A stretch of 8,926 nt of DNA from Acidaminobacter sp. (GTDB lineage: Bacteria > Bacillota_A > Clostridia > Peptostreptococcales > Acidaminobacteraceae), in NCBI GenBank assembly GCA_009881125.1, contig WXFH01000331.1, positions 1-8,926 on the forward strand, read 5' to 3'. Under the pieces are notes generated by a model. It saw only the letters and a program-made list of their open reading frames with translations. It was not told where the DNA came from and searched no databases. The position numbers were made by a program, and so were the translations under genes. Positions 1 to 5,120 of the stretch are shown piece after piece. Each line of letters starts with the position of its first letter. Position 1 is the first letter of the stretch.

Positions 1-75
1 ATTATCTGTAGAACCTTTTGATGAACTGCATGCATGTAATGCGAAGGAGATCACAAACCCAAGTCAAAAACAAAG

Positions 76-120
76 ACAAGCTGCCGATGGTCATTCCCCT
101 CCATTGGCAGCTTGTGTTTT
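76..120. terminator. Intrinsic terminator hairpin, probably bidirectional
   Basis: Positions 76-90 pair with 101-115 over 15 bp (one G-T wobble) around a 10-nt loop. On the plus strand GTTTT follows, so it can end a gene lying left of the window. On the minus strand a T-rich tract (CTTTGTTTTTG, plus coordinates about 65-75) follows the stem. It also forms the distal end of repeat copy 1. The hairpin is seen directly; which transcript it ends is inferred. Confidence 0.8.
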
Positions 121-174
121 AATTTATGTTTCAATTTTCAACTTTATTTGACGTTGACGTTCCAAAAAACGTGA
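76..174 (-). repeat. Dispersed intergenic element, copy 1 (short form)
   Basis: The core at 139-174 matches 4843-4878 at 28 of 36 positions without gaps. Read on the minus strand, the core is followed by a short AT-rich stretch and then the hairpin at 76-115, the same order as in copies 2 and 3. The middle block (ATTTCATCATCTTCAC and AATGAAGTTG) present in the other two copies is missing here. The function is unknown. It could be a decayed mobile-element end, a mobile terminator module or a small RNA family. Confidence 0.6.
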
Positions 175-215
175 CAGGTGCGGGTGGTCGAAAGTCAAGC
201 CCGTCAGTATCAAGT

Positions 216-229
216 TTACAATATTGTAA
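216..229. promoter_or_regulatory. Perfect 14-bp palindrome, candidate operator
   Basis: TTACAATATTGTAA is a perfect inverted repeat that abuts the candidate -35 box at 230-235. The half-site TTGTAAT occurs at 224-230 and again at 239-245, inside the promoter spacer. The placement suits a repressor or activator site for the signalling operon. It does not match any family box that I can name with confidence. The palindrome is observed; the operator role is inferred. Confidence 0.45.
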
Positions 230-258
230 TTTTCATTTTTGTAATAATAATATATAAT
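230..258 (+). promoter_or_regulatory. Candidate sigma-A promoter of the HD-GYP operon
   Basis: TTTTCA (230-235) and a perfect TATAAT (253-258) are separated by 17 nt, about 50 nt upstream of the first gene of the operon. The -35 matches consensus at four of six positions. The region is very AT-rich, so chance matches are possible. Confidence 0.5.
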
Positions 259-309
259 AGTGAAAACTAAACACGTTAAGTATACTAATAATTTTTTAGA
301 GGAGTACAA

Positions 310-1347
310 ATGAGCGAATATGTCTATGATATAAAAAACAAAAAAAATAGTTATAAAAAGTATGCATATATATCCGTTACCTATTTATCGTCAATATTTA
401 TTGCCTACCTTGTATTTACTTTTGGAGGGACAAAGACCGTTTTTCCAAGTTTTATGTTCATTCCTATCGTTTTTTTATCGACATTCCATAGTAGGAATTT
501 TGGCGCTTTAATTGCTCTGTTTTGCGGTATTCTTCTCGGACCCTTAATGCCACTAAGTACAAGTGACATGATCATGCAAGAAACATTTAATTGGGCAGTA
601 AGAATTGTAATTTATGTTTTCGTCGCGATTGTAGTGGGACATTACTCTGACAAATATAAGAATTTCATGAATCAAATGATTGAGAAAGAAAAAGAAATCG
701 TTGAGTCAAGACTAGCAACGATTTATTCACTTGTTAAACTTGCTGAAATGCGTGATGATGATACCGGTGCTCACATAGTTAGGGTTTCAAAGTTTAGTAG
801 ATTGATTGCAGAAAAGATGAAATCAAATGAAAAGTACAAAGAATATTTAAGTGATACAAATATTGATGACTTGGCTAAAGCAGCCCCGCTTCATGATATT
901 GGTAAAGTAGGTATACCTGATTATATTTTAAGTAAACCAGGAAAGCTTTCTGATGAAGAGTTTGATATAATGAAAAAACATACAACCATTGGCGCAAGTA
1001 CTCTTAATGAAGTCCGCAAGAAATTTCCTGATAACAATTTTATTATTCTAGGCGCTAAAATAGCGTTAACGCATCATGAAAAGTGGGATGGTACAGGGTA
1101 TCCCAACGGACTCGTGGGTGAAGAAATACCACTTTCGGGGAGAATTATGGCCATTGCAGATGTGTATGATGCTCTTAGGTCAAAACGTGCCTATAAGCCC
1201 CCCTATTCACATATGGAAACCATTGAAATAATTAGAAATGATTCAGGAAAACATTTTGATCCTGAGATCGTTGAGGTTTTTCTGAAAAACGAAGCAGAAT
1301 TTGAATTTATTTACAAATATACTACCTATCAAGATTTCGAATACTAA
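310..1347 (+). CDS. Membrane-anchored HD-GYP domain cyclic-di-GMP phosphodiesterase
   Basis: The protein has 345 residues. Four hydrophobic segments (about residues 20-38, 43-60, 64-82, 94-112) place the N-terminus in the membrane. A short helical linker (about 113-145) leads to a cytoplasmic HD-GYP domain. Its motifs are complete: DDDTGAHIVR near 149-158, HD at 195-196 within PLHDIGKVGIP, H224, the HH pair at 255-256, GYP at 263-265, ADVYDAL at 283-289 and KHFDP at 314-318. The family hydrolyses c-di-GMP to pGpG or GMP at a di- or tri-metal centre, so the enzyme is predicted active. AGAGGAG (298-304) lies 5 nt before the ATG. No known sensor domain is recognised; the membrane segments may sense a ligand or simply anchor the protein. 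It is first in a five-gene run that also encodes a diguanylate cyclase, so opposing enzymes share an operon. Confidence 0.92.
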   Translation: MSEYVYDIKNKKNSYKKYAYISVTYLSSIFIAYLVFTFGGTKTVFPSFMFIPIVFLSTFHSRNFGALIALFCGILLGPLMPLSTSDMIMQETFNWAVRIVIYVFVAIVVGHYSDKYKNFMNQMIEKEKEIVESRLATIYSLVKLAEMRDDDTGAHIVRVSKFSRLIAEKMKSNEKYKEYLSDTNIDDLAKAAPLHDIGKVGIPDYILSKPGKLSDEEFDIMKKHTTIGASTLNEVRKKFPDNNFIILGAKIALTHHEKWDGTGYPNGLVGEEIPLSGRIMAIADVYDALRSKRAYKPPYSHMETIEIIRNDSGKHFDPEIVEVFLKNEAEFEFIYKYTTYQDFEY

Positions 1348-1416
1348 CAAATATCAGATCATTATTAATGACATCATAAGAACTTCATTTTTTGATCCAG
1401 CGAGAGGATGAAAATA

Positions 1417-1893
1417 TTGTCAAATATACAATTTCTCAAAATTGAATTACAAAGTGATTTGATGAGTCGTTTTAACATGGCGTTAGCCTTAAAAAACGAA
1501 AATCCAAATACTGTATTGAATGAACTTATTTCGCAATACATAGTATTTGCCTTCAAAAGTGAAGCATCAAAAATAAAGTGCAAAACGGATCACTCTTATC
1601 AAAATTTAAATTCAAACTGCTTTCATTTTAAGTCAAAAAAGAATAATATTGGTCAGACTGATCAAATTAGAGCCTATATCACCGAAATCCTGAATAAAGC
1701 GAAGGAAGAAGGTTTTGAGAGTTTTGACGTGCAATCTGGTGATATACATAGAGAAATGGGACTACTAAATCGAATTCCATCTGTATGTGCTGCGATGGAG
1801 TCTCTACATAATTATTCAGATTATGAAGTGATATATGATACACAAAGCAAAAGAAGTTCTACTCGAGTGTTTAGATATCAGTTAAACAAATAA
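1417..1893 (+). CDS. Unrecognised small protein, ribbon-helix-helix-like N-terminus and possible winged-helix C-terminus
   Basis: I do not recognise this as a named family. From the TTG start it has 158 residues. Residues about 5-45 (strand FLKIEL, a helix, then NTVLNELISQYI) have the spacing of a ribbon-helix-helix DNA-binding fold. A polar linker (about 50-80) follows. The C-terminal part (about 82-158) has a helix, the segment SGDIHREMG, then PSVCAAM, and ends in two probable beta strands, which fits a winged-helix-like domain. The start is ambiguous: an ATG at 1408 directly abuts GAGAGG (1402-1407) and is too close to use it, whereas TTG at 1417 has 9-nt spacing. It sits between the HD-GYP and B12-sensor genes and is probably co-transcribed. 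Regulation of the operon or of c-di-GMP targets is a guess. The domain reading is by eye. Confidence 0.75.
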   Translation: MSNIQFLKIELQSDLMSRFNMALALKNENPNTVLNELISQYIVFAFKSEASKIKCKTDHSYQNLNSNCFHFKSKKNNIGQTDQIRAYITEILNKAKEEGFESFDVQSGDIHREMGLLNRIPSVCAAMESLHNYSDYEVIYDTQSKRSSTRVFRYQLNK

Positions 1894-1919
1894 ATGTAAT
1901 CGCGATAGGAGCAAAGACT

Positions 1920-2990
1920 ATGAGTTTATTAATAAATTATAATGACCCAAAGTTTATTGAAATTACAAAAATTATATTTGAAAGTCATTTTTTGAAAGAT
2001 CCAAAGCTGCATTCAGAACTTGATGATCGCAGAAAAAAATTAATGTATGATGATGTTGTCTATAATTTAAGCTTTTTGTTCACAGCTGTTTATTTTAGGG
2101 ATCAGAAGATTTTTACAGACTATGCAGTTTGGATATTCAAACTATTATGTAATATCATGAAAGATTTCGATCGAACCAGGATCATGCAAATGATGGTAGA
2201 TCATTACGCCATCATGTCAGACTCAATTAGCAATCAACTTATTGGCCTATTAAGCGACCAGGAAATTCATCTATCAACTGAGTATTTAGAAAGTGCAATT
2301 AATGCTACTAAAAATGCTGTCTTATATGTTCCGGAATCAACTGATTTTGATAAAGGCAGCTATGCACAATTAAGAGATAACTATCTTGAATCACTACTGC
2401 TCAACAATACCCGAGATGCGTATGCGATCATTAACGAGGCATATAAATCAGGTGTTCCAATTATTGATATCTATGAAGAGGTTCTAACTTATGTCATGCA
2501 CGAAATTGGTGAATTATGGCATAAAAACATCATTTCTGTTGATAAGGAGCATTTTGCTACTTCAGTTACTCAAACAGTAATGGGTCAGTTTTATGACGAT
2601 ATTTTTTCACAACCGCGTAAACAAAAAACGTTAGTTGCTTGCGCAATTGGGAGTGAACTACATGAAATTGGAATCCGTATGTTATCTGACATGTTTGAAT
2701 TTCACGGATGGGATTCTTATTATCTTGGTGCAGCGTTGCCTACGGAGTCAATTCTAAAATCAATTGATGAACATAAACCCAACTTGATTGCCTTATCCGT
2801 TACAATGCCTCCATATCTTAAGGTTTGTGAGACAATAGTAATGGAAATTAGAAACAAGTATCCTGAAGTCAAAATTGCAGTGGGGGGTCAAGCATTTCTT
2901 AGAACTGACTCACTTTGGGAAAAAATGAATATTGATTTTTACTCCCCATCAGCAATAGAATTAGTAAAGTGGACAGAAAAGAATATATAG
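1920..2990 (+). CDS. Cobalamin-binding sensor protein, CarH/MetH-type B12 domain with unassigned helical N-terminus
   Basis: The protein has 356 residues. Residues about 150-225 form the four-helix cap found before B12 domains and carry W200, E210 and H211, exactly the W-x9-EH signature of CarH-type adenosylcobalamin photoreceptors. Residues about 235-350 form the Rossmann-like B12 domain: ELHEIG (246-251), with H248 as the expected lower cobalt ligand, then YLGAALP (268-274), SVTMP (293-297) and VGGQAF (321-326). The usual DxHxxG motif has Glu in place of Asp. The first ~140 residues are helical and unassigned, and there is no MerR-type DNA-binding domain. It therefore probably signals through protein contacts rather than on DNA. 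AGGAG (1907-1911) lies 8 nt before the ATG. It lies just upstream of a GGDEF gene, which suggests control of c-di-GMP synthesis by light or B12. A corrinoid methyltransferase partner protein is an alternative, but no methyltransferase gene is present. Confidence 0.88.
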   Translation: MSLLINYNDPKFIEITKIIFESHFLKDPKLHSELDDRRKKLMYDDVVYNLSFLFTAVYFRDQKIFTDYAVWIFKLLCNIMKDFDRTRIMQMMVDHYAIMSDSISNQLIGLLSDQEIHLSTEYLESAINATKNAVLYVPESTDFDKGSYAQLRDNYLESLLLNNTRDAYAIINEAYKSGVPIIDIYEEVLTYVMHEIGELWHKNIISVDKEHFATSVTQTVMGQFYDDIFSQPRKQKTLVACAIGSELHEIGIRMLSDMFEFHGWDSYYLGAALPTESILKSIDEHKPNLIALSVTMPPYLKVCETIVMEIRNKYPEVKIAVGGQAFLRTDSLWEKMNIDFYSPSAIELVKWTEKNI

Positions 2991-3023
2991 GTGTCGATTC
3001 CACACTACTTTAAGGAGAAACTC

Positions 3024-4061
3024 ATGAATAATCAGCTTCACTCATTTCTGATACAATGCGATAGGAAGTTGAACATAGTAACCCGATATTGGAATCGCCC
3101 ACTACATTCAATTTCTCCTTATCAAAAAAATCTATTAAACCTTTTTGAAGAGAAGTTTGAACATGAAATCGTAGCTGCTGTAGCTGAGTCGTTTAATAAT
3201 AAAGATATTGTCTTTAGCCAAAACACATGGACTTTTAAAAATCCCCGGATTGAGCTGTCTGTGTGTCTTTTAGTATTAGACAATAATCTTCTCGTTCACG
3301 GCATTGAATCATTTTGCAGTGATACTGATCAGAAGAAAGAGATTTTGAATGTGATTTTATTTGATTTTATGAATGTGATCAAAGAGTCAAATAAACTGAT
3401 TCTATCAGAAAATGAACAAACGGTTAGGAATCAGTTTGAACAAATCCAAAAGTTGAACAACGAACTTTTAAATGTTCAGCGGGATCTTAGAAAAGCGAAT
3501 ATTCAAATGAATCAACTCAATAAGGAATTAAACAACAGATTAGTCAAAGATGCTCTGACGGGATTAGTAAGCAGGTATCAATATCGACAAGAAATTGAGC
3601 ATCTTATTAAAGTTGATCCTTATCAATTAGGTGTATTTTTATTTATAGATATTGATGATTTCAAGGTAATAAATGATACTCACGGCCACAGAACTGGTGA
3701 TCTATATTTAATCTCTTTTGCAGAAAGATTGAAAACACTTAAATTCGAATCATTTATTGCAATGCGGATCTCCGGTGATGAGTTTGGCGTTTATATTCAT
3801 GGCTACAGACAAATTTCACAAAATGAGATAGCAAGAATATGGAATGAATTTAAATCTTCTGTTCTTAACAAGCCAATTGAAATTGAGAATTCTGTTTTAG
3901 ACTTAGGCTGCAGTGTCGGCATGGCCATTTACGGTATGGATACTACTGAAGTGTATGACTTAATTGAATATGCTGACTTTGCAATGTATCAGGCCAAAAA
4001 CAACGGTAAAAATACTTTTTCAGTCTTTGATATAGATGAATACAGATTAAGAAAAAAGTAG
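3024..4061 (+). CDS. GGDEF domain diguanylate cyclase
   Basis: The protein makes c-di-GMP from two GTP. From ATG 3024 it has 345 residues. Residues about 5-120 form an unassigned, possibly PAS-like input domain. Residues about 125-173 are heptad-rich and probably a coiled coil. The GGDEF domain starts at DALTGL (176-181), with metal and GTP residues in DIDDFKVIND (209-218), the signature as SGDEF (250-254), and YADFAMYQAKNNGKN (316-330). Ser for the first Gly occurs in active cyclases. The RxxD inhibitory site expected five residues upstream is absent (FESF there), so product inhibition at that site is unlikely. The start rests on AAGGAG (3012-3017) 6 nt before the ATG; an in-frame GTG at 2991 directly after the previous stop has no such site. 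There are no membrane segments. The tight link to the B12-sensor gene implies that the two act together. Confidence 0.9.
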   Translation: MNNQLHSFLIQCDRKLNIVTRYWNRPLHSISPYQKNLLNLFEEKFEHEIVAAVAESFNNKDIVFSQNTWTFKNPRIELSVCLLVLDNNLLVHGIESFCSDTDQKKEILNVILFDFMNVIKESNKLILSENEQTVRNQFEQIQKLNNELLNVQRDLRKANIQMNQLNKELNNRLVKDALTGLVSRYQYRQEIEHLIKVDPYQLGVFLFIDIDDFKVINDTHGHRTGDLYLISFAERLKTLKFESFIAMRISGDEFGVYIHGYRQISQNEIARIWNEFKSSVLNKPIEIENSVLDLGCSVGMAIYGMDTTEVYDLIEYADFAMYQAKNNGKNTFSVFDIDEYRLRKK

Positions 4062-4091
4062 CAGCTATCGTTTAAGTAAAGGATGAAATCA

Positions 4092-4625
4092 GTGAAAGAA
4101 TTAAGTGGAGTTCGGTCAATCTCTTATTCAGCAATTTCTATTTGTTTATGTATGGCATCTCTTCTCTTATTCAGAGGATCTGTTAGTCTTATCTCAGCAG
4201 TGACCATTCCATTAATAATAGCCACATTGTCAATTAGGTTGCACCTGCGTTATGATCTCCTAATTGCAGCTGGTCTATCTATAATAACGGGATTGTTTTT
4301 TACAACGCAGCTCATCTTTGTCATAACCTACTTATTAATGGGACTTTTAATCCAATTGATTTTTCGTTTAAAGACATCTAATGTGATTTCACTCTGGATG
4401 GTGCGTTTATTATATGTAATGTCTACTGGGATTCTGCTCTATCTGGGAATTCGACTGACTGAAGCGATATTTTATATTCCGCTTCACGAAATGATGCTCA
4501 GAATGTCAAATGGCAACGTGGGCGTATATAGTTTAATAATCCTTGCGGAAGCACTATTCGTGAGCGTCATACATTTTGTTTTCATACAGGTTATTAGAAA
4601 ACGGATCCCACTTCAAACTTATTAA
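4092..4625 (+). CDS. Unrecognised multi-pass membrane protein
   Basis: The protein has 177 residues from GTG 4092 and is highly hydrophobic, with about six predicted membrane segments (roughly residues 11-27, 31-49, 55-70, 72-92, 103-121, 146-168) and a short basic tail. No catalytic or binding motif is visible. It loosely resembles small integral membrane proteins such as DUF2232/MreD-like or ECF substrate-binding types, but I cannot assign it. An ATG at 4083 overlaps the AAAGGA ribosome site (4078-4083), so GTG 4092 with 8-nt spacing is preferred; the alternative adds only three residues. It begins about 30 nt after the GGDEF stop and is probably the last gene of the signalling operon. It could be a membrane partner, transporter or output of the c-di-GMP module. 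Confidence 0.75.
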   Translation: MKELSGVRSISYSAISICLCMASLLLFRGSVSLISAVTIPLIIATLSIRLHLRYDLLIAAGLSIITGLFFTTQLIFVITYLLMGLLIQLIFRLKTSNVISLWMVRLLYVMSTGILLYLGIRLTEAIFYIPLHEMMLRMSNGNVGVYSLIILAEALFVSVIHFVFIQVIRKRIPLQTY

Positions 4626-4662
4626 TAGATAAATATTTAAATCGCATAACCGCATATACATC

Positions 4663-4723
4663 TCCTCTCTAAAAGAAAACAGCCTCCGGTGATCATAAAG
4701 GGAGCATATCAAATCAACGGAGG
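4663..4723 (-). terminator. Minus-strand terminator hairpin inside repeat copy 2
   Basis: Positions 4683-4693 pair with 4713-4723 (11 bp, one mismatch) around a 19-nt loop. The T-rich run lies on the minus-strand side (TTTTCTTTT, read from plus AAAAGAAAA around 4672-4680). On the plus strand the stem is not followed by a T-tract, so it is a poor terminator for the operon ending at 4625. No minus-strand gene is visible just upstream of it. Confidence 0.5.
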
Positions 4724-4880
4724 TCGTTCAATTTACATTATATACAATTTCATCATCTTCACGGTTTCTACCTGGCGTTTTCGATAGCGACATAAAAGAT
4801 AATGAAGTTGCTTTTGTTAGAGCAATGTCATTGCAGACTTCTCAACTTTATTTAACGTTAGACTTGCGAAAAACGTGCAA
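4682..4880 (-). repeat. Dispersed intergenic element, copy 2 (long form)
   Basis: It shares three blocks with copy 3 in the same order: ATTTCATCATCTTCAC (4747-4762, identical to 7868-7883), AATGAAGTTG (4801-4810, identical to 7913-7922) and the core starting at 4842. The second block and the core are separated by exactly the same distance (41 nt between starts) in both copies. The core (4843-4878) also matches copy 1. Read on the minus strand the order is core, middle blocks, hairpin, T-rich tract. One minus-strand frame shows peptide-like similarity to copy 3, interrupted by stops at a similar place, so a decayed coding origin is possible. Confidence 0.7.
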
Positions 4881-4920
4881 GTTAGATGTTAGAGGCCCAT
4901 CTTGACGCCAACTGCAGCCA

Positions 4921-4951
4921 ATTATAAAATATACTTGGCACAATAAGTAAA
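4921..4951 (-). promoter_or_regulatory. Weak candidate minus-strand promoter for repeat copy 2
   Basis: On the minus strand TTTACT (plus 4946-4951) and a perfect TATAAT (plus 4921-4926) are 19 nt apart, just outside repeat copy 2. If used, a transcript would start near 4914 and end at the hairpin at 4683, about 230-250 nt. The spacing is long and the region AT-rich, so this is tentative. Confidence 0.22.
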
Positions 4952-4964
4952 GTTATGGTATGAT
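4935..4964 (+). promoter_or_regulatory. Sigma-A-type promoter of the riboswitch-ATPase transcript
   Basis: TTGGCA (4935-4940) and TATGAT (4959-4964) are 18 nt apart, and TGG directly before the -10 makes it an extended -10. Transcription would start near 4971, just before the riboswitch aptamer. Confidence 0.75.
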
Positions 4965-4970
4965 ATTCAT

Positions 4971-5065
4971 GCATTCTGAGGGAGTAACTACCTTTACGGA
5001 CCTGCTATCGTCATTACAGTGAAAACTCGGTAGCGGTAATACATTTATGTATTCTGTGAGACTCA
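4971..5065 (+). promoter_or_regulatory. yybP-ykoY family (Mn2+) riboswitch aptamer
   Basis: The leader carries the two conserved strands of this class: GGAGTA (4981-4986) near the 5' end and GTGAGA (5056-5061) near the 3' end. They are flanked by a P1 pairing of TGAG (4977-4980) with CTCA (5062-5065). Between them CTACC (4988-4992) can pair with GGTAG (5029-5033), and 5038-5053 forms a 6-bp hairpin. The 3' strand of P1 is also the 5' strand of the terminator at 5058-5096, so ligand-stabilised P1 would block termination. In the family Mn2+ turns on exporters, including P-type ATPases, which fits the gene that follows. The motif match is by eye, without a covariance model. Confidence 0.85.
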
Positions 5066-5096
5066 AGAGCCAAAGGGCTTTTTGGGTCTCTTTTTT
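5058..5096 (+). terminator. Riboswitch expression-platform terminator
   Basis: Positions 5058-5071 pair with 5076-5090 (14 bp with two wobbles and one bulge) around the loop AAAG, followed by TTTTTTA (5091-5097). It sits 25 nt before the ATPase start codon and shares CTCA (5062-5065) with aptamer helix P1, giving mutually exclusive folds. Confidence 0.9.
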
Positions 5097-5120
5097 ATTA
5101 CAAAAAATGGAGGAATCAGT

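Noticed and set aside
2..150. Open plus-strand frame running in from the left edge
   Set aside because: It passes straight through the terminator hairpin at 76-120 and shows no recognisable domain. An upstream gene more likely ends before the hairpin or outside the window.
124..309. 61-codon minus-strand reading frame over the HD-GYP promoter region
   Set aside because: It starts inside the ribosome site of the HD-GYP gene, is AT-rich low-complexity at its N-terminus and runs through repeat copy 1. The equivalent frames in the other copies are broken by stops.
121..309. c-di-GMP or cobalamin riboswitch before the signalling operon
   Set aside because: No conserved motifs of either class are visible, and the candidate promoter leaves a leader of only about 45 nt.
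4850..4880. Integron attC-like motifs in repeat copy 2 (adjacent RYYYAAC and GTTRRRY strings)
   Set aside because: The two strings directly abut instead of bounding a folded site, are not kept in copies 1 and 3, and no integrase is present.
5082..5120. Upstream TTG start adding 13 residues to the ATPase
   Set aside because: It lies within the riboswitch terminator and lacks a ribosome site; the ATG at 5121 has GGAGGA at ideal spacing.
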